Shown here one piece after another: positions 26,572 to 36,730 of a stretch of DNA of 64,000 bases (positions are counted from its first letter, which is position 1; each line of letters starts with the position of its first letter). The translations under genes were made by a program, and so were the position numbers. The stretch is taken from contig JADJSX010000024.1 of the NCBI GenBank assembly GCA_016711485.1, forward strand, positions 310,001 to 374,000, in the 5' to 3' direction. Under the pieces are notes generated by a model, which saw only the letters and a program-made list of their open reading frames with translations, had not been told where the DNA came from and made no database searches. This DNA is from Leptospiraceae bacterium (GTDB lineage Bacteria > Spirochaetota > Leptospiria > Leptospirales > Leptospiraceae).

Positions 26572-27924
26572 ATGAACGAAGATTTATTAAAAGAAAGATT
26601 ATCTAAAATCAGAAACAAAGAATTAGTTTCTCAAGAAAATCTAGATTATGTAGAAATTTGGATTTTAAATTCACAACCAATCGAACGTTTTCAAATCAAT
26701 CCCTACTCACTGGTTAATGATCATTATTCACTGAATTCCGTATTGCCTATTTTTCTGCATGGAGTATCCCAAGGAGCATTCACGCTAAATTGGCAGATGC
26801 ATTGTCCACATTGCAATATGGTTTCTGATTCATTTCATACTTTAAGAGAGGCAAAGTCTATTTCCCATTGCAAAATGTGCGACAAAGATTATACACCAGA
26901 TTTTAAAGATAGAGTGGAGGTGACCTTTTCGTTAACCAAGGATATCGAAGACTTGGAATTACCGCCATTTTGCGCTCCTCCTCCGAGTCTCAATCCATTA
27001 CTTCAATTTGAATTGCCTAAGGGGATGTCAATGGAGAGTACGATCGAGCTAGAAAAGGGAGAATATCGCTATTTTTGTCCAATTACACTTGCGAAAGGTG
27101 TATTATTTATCGATGGCGAAATTACAAATCAGATCCAAGAAATGGAAATAAACCAATTGGAAGTAGGATATGATAAAAAAGAAATCCATTTGCAACCCGG
27201 TAAAATTCATATAGTCGGAAATAATCCAGCAGTTCCTATCGCAGGATTATTTTTGCATAAAAATATTTTATTAGATGAAATATCAATCGCTTTGATCAAA
27301 CCAAGACTAAGCGGAATCACACTGCAACATTTCCCTTTGTTTGCTAAGTTGTTTGGTGCAGAAGTTTTAAGTGGGAGAGAGCGATTATTGATATCCTCTG
27401 TTACAATCCTTTTTACTGATATTACTGCCTCAACTAAGATGTATGAAACGTTAGGTGATATAAAAGCGTATAATATAGTACGAGATCATTTTGAAATATT
27501 GCTCTCAGAAATTCAAAACAAAGAGGGGATTATTGTAAAAACCATTGGCGATGCAGTAATGGCTTCTTTTCAAAAAAATGTAAATGCTTTTGATGCTATT
27601 TTCACTGCAATGAAACAAATGAAAGAATACAATTTAAATAAAGACATTTCGGAATCAGTTTTTTTAAAAGTCGGAATACATAAAGGAGCCGCTATCTTAG
27701 TAAACCTAAATGATAGGCTTGACTATTTTGGTTCGACAGTCAATAAAGCAGCGAGAATTCAAGCAATCTCGAAAAGCGAACAAATTTCTTTTTCGGAAGA
27801 GGTTTTTTCTGATAAAGAAGTTCGCTCAATCCTTCGGGCAAACGGTATTACGCAAGTATCAAAATCGACTCATAATCTAAAAGGCATCGAAGGTAAGTAT
27901 TCTATCTATCAAGTTACGCTTTAG
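26572..27924 (+). CDS. Class III adenylate cyclase with DUF5939 zinc-ribbon domain
   Basis: A 450-residue cytoplasmic protein. The N-terminal part matches DUF5939-type regions, with a zinc ribbon CPHC (Cys78/81) and CKMC (Cys100/103). The C-terminal part (about residues 275-450) is a guanylate/adenylate cyclase catalytic domain: SVTILFTDITASTKM with the metal-binding Asp, GIIVKTIGDAVMASF with the second Asp, and DYFGSTVNKAARIQAIS. It makes cAMP from ATP; there is no transmembrane sensor. ATG 26572 with GGAG 8 nt upstream is preferred over a GTG at 26518 whose only ribosome-binding site abuts it. A family A repeat lies directly upstream. Confidence 0.85.
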   Translation: MNEDLLKERLSKIRNKELVSQENLDYVEIWILNSQPIERFQINPYSLVNDHYSLNSVLPIFLHGVSQGAFTLNWQMHCPHCNMVSDSFHTLREAKSISHCKMCDKDYTPDFKDRVEVTFSLTKDIEDLELPPFCAPPPSLNPLLQFELPKGMSMESTIELEKGEYRYFCPITLAKGVLFIDGEITNQIQEMEINQLEVGYDKKEIHLQPGKIHIVGNNPAVPIAGLFLHKNILLDEISIALIKPRLSGITLQHFPLFAKLFGAEVLSGRERLLISSVTILFTDITASTKMYETLGDIKAYNIVRDHFEILLSEIQNKEGIIVKTIGDAVMASFQKNVNAFDAIFTAMKQMKEYNLNKDISESVFLKVGIHKGAAILVNLNDRLDYFGSTVNKAARIQAISKSEQISFSEEVFSDKEVRSILRANGITQVSKSTHNLKGIEGKYSIYQVTL

Positions 27925-28050
27925 ATAGAAGTGTCTGTCTGAAAAGTTTATTTGAGGCACTCGGAGTTTGACTTTTATGAATTGAATAACTTTCTCTAAA
28001 GAATTTTTTTCTATTTATCTTGAATAAAAACACTCCTAACTTTTGCCTGT

Positions 28051-28080
28051 TCCATTAGAGGGTAATACTAAATTACCTCA
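28051..28080 (+). repeat. Dispersed repeat family D, hairpin copy 1
   Basis: The motif CCATTAGAGGGTAATACTAAATTACC holds GGTAAT (28061-28066) and ATTACC (28072-28077) around ACTAA. Related motifs stand at 36460, 46930, 51900, 56520 and 61880, all in the same orientation. It is about 150 nt before the lipoprotein gene. The rest of the gap 27925-28231 shows nothing definite. Confidence 0.5.
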
Positions 28081-28231
28081 TGTAAGGAAAAAAATGCGGG
28101 TTTTAGTTCTTGGCTTGCGAAATGCAATAGGACGTTAGAACAATAAAGAAAACTTTCTATTAAAATGTTGATTTACTAAATAATAATGCGTCTAAAAAAT
28201 GAAATCACACCTGTTTTTTTTAGGAGTTATC

Positions 28232-30865
28232 ATGCGAAAGCTAAGTTTACTCATTTTAATTTTATCACAATTTTTAGGATGTCAAAATAACAACAAAGAA
28301 GACATTGTATCCATTTTCACGAATCTTAGTTTATTTTTATTTAGAGCAAATAAATTAACATTAAGTGGCACGGCCGTAAAGGGAATTGTAAAAAATGCTG
28401 TTGTGACTGTAACACCCCTAGAAGAAAACGGTGAATGTTCCAAAGACAATGTACTTGCAAAAGAAAATACAGATGAAAATGGAAATTACTCTCTCAGTTT
28501 TAATAAAACTGGATCCGTAGTTTGCGTAACGATATCTGCCAGACCCGACGGCTTAACCAGAATTTATGATGAAGCTTCCGATTCAGATATTGACCTTGCT
28601 GGAAATTCTAATTTTCAATTAACTAATATTTTGCCAGAAGCAAAAATCTCAAATAATAATCGTCAAAATGTATTAGTTTCTCCTTTCTCAAAAATGCATG
28701 CAAAAAGATTTCAAAAACTAGTAAGTATTTCAGGTACACAAGCTGATAAAAATTCCCTACACAAAAGAGCTAGTAAAGAAATCGTTATACGCTTTGGCCT
28801 TCATTCTGGTCTTTCTTCTGCTTCCTCTCCCTCTATGTATTCTGTTCGCGCGGGTGGAGGAGGAGCTATATCCGACACCTTCTACCCTGAACTAGATGAC
28901 CTTCTTTTGGAATTAGAAAATCCAGCGAGCCCAGTCACAGCAAAGTTTACTTCGATTCTAGTAGGTCTTTCTCAATTGGCAAACACATATAAAAGCGGTT
29001 CAAGTCTAACCATTGAAGACTTGGATTCTATCATAGAAGCATTTGCTTCTGACTTTGAGGATGGGGTTTTCGATGGATTAACCTCTTCTGGTGCTCCTGT
29101 TACAATTGGACCTCCCGGAAATCAGATAACCTTTTCCGGTAATCCTCTCTCGACCATTTTACTTCCTGCCATTACAACTTATGTTCAAAATGGGGGACAA
29201 CTTTCTTTGGGACAAACAACTATTATCCCACCACCAACTTTCACAACTACAGATATTACTAATCAGACTCAGTTTGTGGACAACACGGAAATTACTTCGC
29301 CATCCCTAGGTTCACCGCCTAATATTTCTTATCCGAGCAGTCCTTTTACGCTTGCGGTAAATACGAATATACCACTTATCCAACCAGTAGTACCAGAAGT
29401 GGTTACCAATTGTTCTATAGCTCCTGCACTTCCCCTTGGATTAATACTTTCTAATGAATGTGTAATTAGTGGAACTCCGACGCAAACACAAACGTCCACC
29501 AATTATACAATTACTGCATTTAATGTTGCAGGATTTGGTACAACTAACATTTCCATTATTATAGATAATCCACCTCCTTCAGCGCTTACTTACTCAAGTG
29601 GAAGTTATGTTTTTTTAGAAAGTTCTACTATTACTCCATTGGTTCCGACATTCTCAGGCTCAATTACCTCCTGTTCGGCAAGTCCAAGTTTACCTTCTGG
29701 GCTTAGTATCAATGCAACAACATGTACCATTTCGGGAATTCCAAGTATACCTCAAATCGCTACCAATTATACAATTACAGCTTCAAATGCCCTTGGTAAT
29801 ACAACTGCAAATTTTAGCATTCTAGTAAATTCTCAAATTACGATTTCCTATACAGGTGGACCTTTTAACTTTTCACAAGGAAATTTGATTTCTACATTGA
29901 CTCCTAATATTGCAAGTGGAAGTCCAAGTGGATACAGTATATCTCCTTCTTTACCGGCCGGCCTAAGTTTCAATCCTACTACAGGTGTCATTTCAGGAAC
30001 TCCCAGTATAACTTTGGCTTCGACTAATTTTACAATTACAGTTACAAGCGCAATAAATGGAAATGCCAACACCATTATCTCAATTACGGTTTCGGTTCCT
30101 CCTCCAACTGTCTCCTACTCAGGAAGCCCGTTTATTTTATTGCAAAATTTTCCGATCTCAGTGATTACTCCAAGTCTTACCGGTTCAGTAACTTCCTGTT
30201 CGGCAAGTCCTTCTTTACCTACTGGGCTGATTATCAATACAACTACTTGTGCTATAAGTGGAACTCCAACTGTGTCCCAAGTTTCTACACCCTATACAAT
30301 CACAGTTACTAATGCAGGTGGAAGTACAAATACAAATATCGATATTATTGTTAAAAATGGGAAAAGGATGTTTCCTTACAATATTGGTGCTATGGGTGGA
30401 AACTTAGGTGGAATTGCAGGAGCAGATTCAATTTGCCAAACCAATAAACCGGCTGACGTTCTAGTTGCAAAAGCATTCATCGTAAGTTCTACAAGACGTG
30501 CGTGTTCTACTCCAAATTGCTCTGGAGGAATTAGTGAAAATTTAAATTGGGTACTATTACCAAATACTACTTACATTCAACCTTCTGGAACTATTGTCAT
30601 GGGTACAACGAATGCTAGTGGGATTTTAATTCTTCCTTTATCAACTGCAATACCAGGAAATTGGCCTTATTGGACTGGATTAAAACAAGATTGGACAAAT
30701 TCTGTCAATTTATGCTCAGACTGGACAACTACATCGGGAAATGGAAACCGAGGTGGAGTAAGTTCATCTAATGTGGATGCAAGATTTATACACGTTGATG
30801 GACCTACTGATACAGGTGTTGCCTGTAATTTCGCAGGAACAAATATGTTATGCGTAGAACAGTAA
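28232..30865 (+). CDS. Lipoprotein with four He_PIG Ig-like repeats and C-terminal DUF1554
   Basis: An 877-residue protein. ATG 28232 has AGGAG upstream and starts a lipoprotein signal MRKLSLLILILSQFLGC; an ATG at 28199 adds 11 residues that would spoil the signal. Residues about 45-110 form a small beta domain (LSGTAVKGIVKNAVVTVTPL). From about 350 to 705 there are four putative-Ig (He_PIG) repeats, each with a P(S/A)LPxGL and an ISGTP or ISGIP motif. The last 170 residues are DUF1554 (FPYNIGAMGGNLGGIAGADSIC and WPYWTGLKQDW), a lectin-like domain frequent in Leptospira. It is probably surface-exposed and may bind a host or matrix ligand, which is inference. Confidence 0.85.
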   Translation: MRKLSLLILILSQFLGCQNNNKEDIVSIFTNLSLFLFRANKLTLSGTAVKGIVKNAVVTVTPLEENGECSKDNVLAKENTDENGNYSLSFNKTGSVVCVTISARPDGLTRIYDEASDSDIDLAGNSNFQLTNILPEAKISNNNRQNVLVSPFSKMHAKRFQKLVSISGTQADKNSLHKRASKEIVIRFGLHSGLSSASSPSMYSVRAGGGGAISDTFYPELDDLLLELENPASPVTAKFTSILVGLSQLANTYKSGSSLTIEDLDSIIEAFASDFEDGVFDGLTSSGAPVTIGPPGNQITFSGNPLSTILLPAITTYVQNGGQLSLGQTTIIPPPTFTTTDITNQTQFVDNTEITSPSLGSPPNISYPSSPFTLAVNTNIPLIQPVVPEVVTNCSIAPALPLGLILSNECVISGTPTQTQTSTNYTITAFNVAGFGTTNISIIIDNPPPSALTYSSGSYVFLESSTITPLVPTFSGSITSCSASPSLPSGLSINATTCTISGIPSIPQIATNYTITASNALGNTTANFSILVNSQITISYTGGPFNFSQGNLISTLTPNIASGSPSGYSISPSLPAGLSFNPTTGVISGTPSITLASTNFTITVTSAINGNANTIISITVSVPPPTVSYSGSPFILLQNFPISVITPSLTGSVTSCSASPSLPTGLIINTTTCAISGTPTVSQVSTPYTITVTNAGGSTNTNIDIIVKNGKRMFPYNIGAMGGNLGGIAGADSICQTNKPADVLVAKAFIVSSTRRACSTPNCSGGISENLNWVLLPNTTYIQPSGTIVMGTTNASGILILPLSTAIPGNWPYWTGLKQDWTNSVNLCSDWTTTSGNGNRGGVSSSNVDARFIHVDGPTDTGVACNFAGTNMLCVEQ

Positions 30866-30909
30866 TTAGGCGCAATTATTTTTGGCAATAATAGAATAAT
30901 TCTTATTAC

Positions 30910-31010
30910 ACCTGATGTTACGCAAAATAGGAAAATTACGAAAATGAAATATAATTTAAAAATATTAGAAAATGCTAATGAATTAATAGCGATAGCGTAA
31001 GGTGAGTTAC
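30910..31010 (+). repeat. Dispersed repeat family A, short copy
   Basis: CCTGATGTTACGCAAAATAGG begins it, then a mini-ORF MKYNLKILENANELIAIA (30943-30999, 18 aa), ending with AGCGATAGCGTAAGGTGAGTTA. It lacks the QVWAAAQA part of the long copies. Just upstream at 30869-30886 a family B end motif (AATTATTTTTGGC) occurs. The remaining gap to 31460 is AT-rich with no other feature I can support. Confidence 0.6.
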
Positions 31011-31460
31011 ACTTAAAGGGTTTGAAAAAAGATTTCGACTTTTTATTTGAGACGGCAAATCGAAATTAGTCTTTGGCAATATCTATTCGTAATCGTGGTT
31101 TCTGGCATGGAGTGATGAATTTAGGAGTATATTAGTAAAACATAATATAGAACACAGTACAGTCTAAACGGAAATTACTCAAACAAAGCAGTTGCCGAAT
31201 TTTTTATAATCGAAAGAGAGTTCATTCTTTTTTAAACTTTACAAGTCCAGTATATTTAAGAAAACAATATTCTATACCAAACGGCAACCTAAATTCGTCC
31301 TCGTTTTTTGTGAAGTGGTTCAAAGTTTTGACACAGGGGTTGATGATTTTTTGATCAAACATTCATATCCGAAAGCATCTAAGCTGGTTTTGAATAAACC
31401 CCTTCTGCACAAAAAAAGAACGCTAGATAATATTTTCCAGAATGCAATGGAAGGAAAACC

Positions 31461-34400
31461 ATGAAAGATGCTAACGATCTAAACAATACCAATTTGCCAG
31501 ATGATACATATCCCATTGTCAATATCAATGACTGGGCATTGGTCTCAGAAATTGCGGCAAAATTCAATCAATTCACATTTGAAAATATTGATTTTAACTA
31601 CATTGTAGAAAAAGCACGTGAACTATCAGGTGCCAAATACGCCGTTTTAAATCATTTTGACAAAAAAAAACTTATCGCAACTACGCTTGCTTACTCCGGA
31701 CTAAGCGACCATATGCGTAAGGCTGTGTCCATTTTCGGTTTCGAGCTTGTTGGCAAGGTATGGGTTGCCGACCCTACCCATTTAAAAAAAATGAGCGAGC
31801 ATGAAATAATCATCCACAATCATATGTTGGATCTAACTCCGAATAGCCTATCCGATACGATCATTAAACGACTGGTTAGTACATTTAATCTGGGCATAGT
31901 CGTAACAGTTGCCGCCAATAGTGATACTGATATTCTCGGAAATTTTCAGTTGTTTTTTACTGGAAAAAGCGTTTTGCAAAATCGGGAATTAGTCACCCTT
32001 TATGCACGTATGACTGGAAGTCTTTTGAAACGATTAAATAGTGAAAAAAAATTACAGAATGAATACCGCAAATTACAAGTTCTTTCTATTAGTTCGCCTG
32101 ATTTGCTCATCCTCGTCGATGAAAACCAAAAAGTGAAATACATAAACAAAGTGTTGCCCGGTTTCGAGATGGAAAAGGTCATTGGCGATGATGTTCTCAA
32201 TTATGTTTTTCCGGATTACCGCCAAGCTTATCAGCAGTGGCTGTTAGACGTTTTCCAAACTGGCGAAACCATAACCCGAGAAGTGAAAGCGGTGGGTGAC
32301 CTTGGTGTGAATGCATTTTATCAAATTACCTTCACACGAATCAATTTTGACGGGGAAGGAAACCTTGTTTACATAGTCGCCAAGGATATCACTCAACAGA
32401 AAAACAGAGAATTACAACTGCAAAATAACTACAATTTCGAAAAGTTAGTAACTAAAATTTCAGAAAAATTCATACAAACTACAATGGATAGTTTAAATGA
32501 AGACATTGATCAATTTCTGCAGGATATAGGAACATATTTCCAAGCAGACAGATCTTACTTTTATTTGTATTCTGATGAAGGTAGGAATATATCAAATACG
32601 CATGAGTGGTGCAATACTGATATAGAACCTAAAAAGGATTATTCGCAGGGTTATCCGGTAGATTCAAATAGTTGGTGGAGAAAAGAATTAAACTCAGCAA
32701 ATTATGTAAACATCCCAGATGTTGTTTTGTTACCGGCGGATAAATACCCCGAGAAAGAAATTTTTCTAGCTCAAGGCATCAAATCACTAATAACAGTGTC
32801 TATTCACAGCCAAACGAAGCCAGTGGGATTTTTAGGTTTAGAAGCCGTGAGGAGCAAACGTTTCTGGAATGAAAATGAAATAAACAAGTTGAGGAATTTT
32901 TGTAACTTAGTGGGAAGTGTTATTCAGATACTTGAAAGTGAAAAACAATTAAAAGACATCATTAGTGCTGTGAATGAAAATTCTTTGGTCTCCATAACCG
33001 ATTCTAGGGGATTCATCACTCATGCGAATTCTAGATTTTCTGAGCTTTCTGGCTATACAGAGACTGAGTTAATCGGGAAGAACCATCGCATTCTCAATTC
33101 AGGCTATCACGATAAACAGTTTTGGAATAACCTTTGGAAAACCATCTCGGAGGGAAAAATTTGGAAAGGAGAAATTAAAAACCGAGCTAAAGATGGGAGC
33201 GAATATTGGGTATCTTCTGTTATCAACCCTATTAAAGATAGTAGTGGTAAAATTAAACAGTACATTTCAATCCGACAAGATATTACTGAGCGGAAAAATG
33301 CTGAAATTCAATTGGCGGAAAGTGAAAAGTTTTTATCAACTATATTGGAAAATATTCCAAATATGATATTCATTAAAGATGCTCGAGATTTGAGTTTTTT
33401 AATGTTTAATAAAGCTGGCGAGCAACTATTGGGGTATAAAAAAGATGATCTATTAGGAAAAAACGATTACGATTTTTTTCCAAAAGAACAAGCTGATTAT
33501 TTCACATCTAAAGATAAATCTGTTTTTGAGAAAAATGATCTTATCCTCATACAAGAAGAGAATATTGAAACTAAAAATGGTCCAAGAATTTTATCAACAA
33601 AAAAGATTGGAATTTTGGATAACAACGGAAATAGAAAGTATTTACTTGGAATATCCGAAGACATCTCTGAGCGTAAAAAGTCCGCATTAGTATTACTAGA
33701 AAGCGAGAAAAAATTCAGAGAATTATTTGAAAACCTAATCGATGAAGTTCATTTGTGGAAACTCATCAAAGATGAAACGGGAAAAATTACTGGATGGCAA
33801 CTCGTAGATGCCAATCCATCGGCTTTAAAATCATGGGGTAAATCCATTCAGCAAATCATCGGAAAAACAGCGAATGAGATTTTCGGATCCGATGCACACA
33901 CACAATTTATGCCGATTGTTGAAAAAATATTCAAAACAGGAAAACCTCACAATTGGCAAGAATATTTTTTACCCACAGACCAGTATTTATATATGGAAAG
34001 CATTCCTTTTGGAGATCAATTTATTTCCACCGGTAAAGATATTACCGAACAAAAAAAAGTTGAACAAGCACTCAAAGAAAGTGAATTGCGTTTTTCAATC
34101 GCTATAGAAGGTACCGAAGCAGGAATCTGGGACTGGGACATGGTGAAAAACAAAGTTGTTTTTTCAATACAATGGAAGGCAATGCTTGGTTATGAAGATT
34201 CGGAAATAGAAAATTCATTTGAAGGTTGGAAAAACCTTTGGCACCCTGAGGATGCTACAACTATCGAAAAAGCTGTGACTGATCACATGAACGGTGTAAG
34301 TAAAAAATATGAAGTGATTCACAGGTGTCGCCATAAAAACGGTGAGTGGCGTTGGATCATGACCCGTGGAAAAATCCTACGGGATAATGCTGGTAATCCG

Positions 34401-36434
34401 TATCGTTGGATAGGAACTAACGTTGATATCACACCCCAGAAACAAGCTGAAGAAGACCAGAAAATCGCTAAAGAACAAGCAGTAGCCGCCAGCAATGCAA
34501 AATCCGAGTTTCTTGCCAATATGAGTCACGAAATTCGTACACCACTCAATGGGGTAATTGGATTTACCGATTTACTAAAACACACCCAGCTTAGCCCTGT
34601 GCAACAGCAATATCTCGACAATGCAAATGTATCAGGACTTACACTTCTTGGTATTATCAACGATATTCTAGATTTTTCCAAAATAGAAGCGGGGATGTTG
34701 GAACTAGAATCCATTAAAACCGACATGATAGAGCTCCTAGAAAACAGTGTCGATATTGTAAAGTTTTCTGCCGGTAAGAAAGACCTTGAATTACTGTTGG
34801 ATATTGATCCGACTCTCCCGCGCTTTGCCAATGTTGACCCGATTCGCCTCAAGCAGATTCTGGCAAACCTTCTAAGCAATTCAATCAAATTTACTCATAA
34901 AGGAGAAGTAGAGCTAAAAGTCAGCTTTTCATCTATTGGTGCTGGGTTAGGGAAACTTTCCTTCTTTGTTCGTGATACAGGTATTGGTATTAGCGAAGTA
35001 CAAAAGGAAAAACTATTCAAGGCATTTTCACAGGCAGATAGTTCGACAACACGCAAATATGGCGGCACTGGATTAGGTTTAATCATTTCGCAAATGATAG
35101 CAGAAAAAATGGGAAGTAGAATCCAGATAGACAGCATTCCCGATGTTGGAACAACTTTTTATTTTGAAATCACCACTGAGTTTGAAGAGGGAGAAAAACC
35201 CGACACAACAAAAATCGCAGATGTGAAACGTTGTTTGATTATTGACGACAATGCCAACAATCGACTGATATTGGAACTTATGCTTCAGCAGTGGGAGATA
35301 CATTCGGACTCCTGCGATAGTGGCATCGAGGCAGTTAAGCGAATCGGAACATCTCAGCCGTATGATGTGATTCTCTGCGATTACAATATGCCCTCTATGA
35401 ACGGTCTACAAACCATCCGTATGATTCGGGACAAATTGAAATTGAGCCAAGATAAACAGCCTGTGATTCTGCTTCACTCCTCTTCGGAAGATGCGGAATT
35501 ACACGAAAAATGCAAGGAAATGGGAGTTCGCTTTCGTTTAAGTAAACCGGTAAAGAGCAATGATCTATTCAGTTATCTCAGTAATCTGAATCAATCGGAT
35601 AACAAACTTACAAAAGATACCAAACACGAAGTAATTAAACAAGTAACAGAAGTAAACAAAACAGACCATTCAGGAGAAAAAGTAAAAATCCTGATAGCAG
35701 AAGATGTTTCTATAAATATGATGCTAATTTCCACCATTCTTTCTCAAAATTTACCAAATGTTGAAATCTTTCAAGCAGAGAACGGATTGGAAGCTCTAAA
35801 GCTTTACAAAACCAATGCGCTGGATTTGATTTTTATGGATATACAAATGCCAGTACTTGATGGTATAGATGCAACCAAACAAATTCGAGAAATAGAATCT
35901 AAAACCCTTAAACATGTTCCTATCATTGCCCTTACCGCAGGAGCGTTAAAAGAGGAAAAAGAAAAAAGTTTTGCCGCAGGGGTGGATGATTTTGTGACCA
36001 AACCAATCTTATCCGAAAGTATCCAGACCGTTTTAAAAAAACACCTTCCTAACCCAAAAAAGACCAATGTTGATTTTCCCGATGGAGAGACCACGAGTGA
36101 AGTGCATTTTGGATATAACGAACTAGTAATGAGTCTTGGAAATGAAAGAGAGTTTGTTCGAGAACTAATAACGAAAGTAATTACAGATATTCCGACTAAA
36201 ATAAACCAGCTTGAGCAGGCATGTATTCAATCGGATACAACGAAGATCAAAACAATGGCTCATTCAATGAAGGGTTTATTTCTTTCTATGCGTTGTAATA
36301 TCTTAGCAGCTATTGCCGGAAAAATGGAAAAAGATGCAATGAATAATTACCTTGAAACTCAGGAAGTTCTGCTTACTGAATTCAAGGGAGAATGGGAAAT
36401 AGTAAAAAATATAATGTTGCAAAAAATAGAATAA
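31461..36434 (+). CDS. Hybrid sensor histidine kinase with GAF/PAS array, two receivers and Hpt
   Basis: A 1657-residue cytoplasmic protein with no TM segment. The order is: an N-terminal GAF-like region (about 20-190), PAS (about 200-320), GAF (about 330-495), PAS (about 500-620), PAS (about 625-745), PAS (about 750-870), PAS (about 880-1000), HisKA (NMSHEIRTPLNG, His1023), HATPase (LSNSIKF, DTGIGI, GGTGLGL), REC1 (Asp1307 in CDYNMPSMNG), REC2 (Asp1460 in MDIQMPVLDG) and Hpt (His1601 in MAHSMKG). It is a full phosphorelay in one chain, probably handing phosphate to an external regulator. The start ATG 31461 has AAGGAAAA upstream. No response regulator gene is adjacent. Confidence 0.92.
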   Translation: MKDANDLNNTNLPDDTYPIVNINDWALVSEIAAKFNQFTFENIDFNYIVEKARELSGAKYAVLNHFDKKKLIATTLAYSGLSDHMRKAVSIFGFELVGKVWVADPTHLKKMSEHEIIIHNHMLDLTPNSLSDTIIKRLVSTFNLGIVVTVAANSDTDILGNFQLFFTGKSVLQNRELVTLYARMTGSLLKRLNSEKKLQNEYRKLQVLSISSPDLLILVDENQKVKYINKVLPGFEMEKVIGDDVLNYVFPDYRQAYQQWLLDVFQTGETITREVKAVGDLGVNAFYQITFTRINFDGEGNLVYIVAKDITQQKNRELQLQNNYNFEKLVTKISEKFIQTTMDSLNEDIDQFLQDIGTYFQADRSYFYLYSDEGRNISNTHEWCNTDIEPKKDYSQGYPVDSNSWWRKELNSANYVNIPDVVLLPADKYPEKEIFLAQGIKSLITVSIHSQTKPVGFLGLEAVRSKRFWNENEINKLRNFCNLVGSVIQILESEKQLKDIISAVNENSLVSITDSRGFITHANSRFSELSGYTETELIGKNHRILNSGYHDKQFWNNLWKTISEGKIWKGEIKNRAKDGSEYWVSSVINPIKDSSGKIKQYISIRQDITERKNAEIQLAESEKFLSTILENIPNMIFIKDARDLSFLMFNKAGEQLLGYKKDDLLGKNDYDFFPKEQADYFTSKDKSVFEKNDLILIQEENIETKNGPRILSTKKIGILDNNGNRKYLLGISEDISERKKSALVLLESEKKFRELFENLIDEVHLWKLIKDETGKITGWQLVDANPSALKSWGKSIQQIIGKTANEIFGSDAHTQFMPIVEKIFKTGKPHNWQEYFLPTDQYLYMESIPFGDQFISTGKDITEQKKVEQALKESELRFSIAIEGTEAGIWDWDMVKNKVVFSIQWKAMLGYEDSEIENSFEGWKNLWHPEDATTIEKAVTDHMNGVSKKYEVIHRCRHKNGEWRWIMTRGKILRDNAGNPYRWIGTNVDITPQKQAEEDQKIAKEQAVAASNAKSEFLANMSHEIRTPLNGVIGFTDLLKHTQLSPVQQQYLDNANVSGLTLLGIINDILDFSKIEAGMLELESIKTDMIELLENSVDIVKFSAGKKDLELLLDIDPTLPRFANVDPIRLKQILANLLSNSIKFTHKGEVELKVSFSSIGAGLGKLSFFVRDTGIGISEVQKEKLFKAFSQADSSTTRKYGGTGLGLIISQMIAEKMGSRIQIDSIPDVGTTFYFEITTEFEEGEKPDTTKIADVKRCLIIDDNANNRLILELMLQQWEIHSDSCDSGIEAVKRIGTSQPYDVILCDYNMPSMNGLQTIRMIRDKLKLSQDKQPVILLHSSSEDAELHEKCKEMGVRFRLSKPVKSNDLFSYLSNLNQSDNKLTKDTKHEVIKQVTEVNKTDHSGEKVKILIAEDVSINMMLISTILSQNLPNVEIFQAENGLEALKLYKTNALDLIFMDIQMPVLDGIDATKQIREIESKTLKHVPIIALTAGALKEEKEKSFAAGVDDFVTKPILSESIQTVLKKHLPNPKKTNVDFPDGETTSEVHFGYNELVMSLGNEREFVRELITKVITDIPTKINQLEQACIQSDTTKIKTMAHSMKGLFLSMRCNILAAIAGKMEKDAMNNYLETQEVLLTEFKGEWEIVKNIMLQKIE

Positions 36435-36454
36435 CGTAATACCAAAATTTCATC

Positions 36455-36490
36455 CGTCCTATTAGAGGCTATTACTGAATAGCCTTAATT
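36455..36490 (+). repeat. Dispersed repeat family D, hairpin copy 2
   Basis: GTCCTATTAGAGGCTATTACTGAATAGCC holds GGCTATT (36467-36473) and AATAGCC (36478-36484), a perfect 7-bp stem around ACTG. Compared with copy 1 the stem bases change on both sides. It lies 20 bp after the kinase stop and about 245 nt before pta. Confidence 0.55.
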
Positions 36491-36730
36491 ACAAAAGAAA
36501 TACAGACTATCTGAATTTATTAACCCTTGTAAAAAGAGGGAGCTAATAAAATAGATAAAGGTAAACGGAAGTTCTCATTTTAATAATACCTGAATTATTC
36601 ATAATCTTGAAGTTATATTTATTATTATGAAATAAATTCAAATTATCTACTTGCCAATCTTTCTCTATTTAGAGAAAAAGACCATAACAATCTAGCTTGA
36701 GAATTCGCTATTATACTAAAGGAGAGTAAC

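Noticed and set aside
34526..35303. Several antisense ORFs of 74-120 aa across the histidine kinase
   Set aside because: They mirror the conserved HisKA/HATPase coding sequence and have no independent signals.
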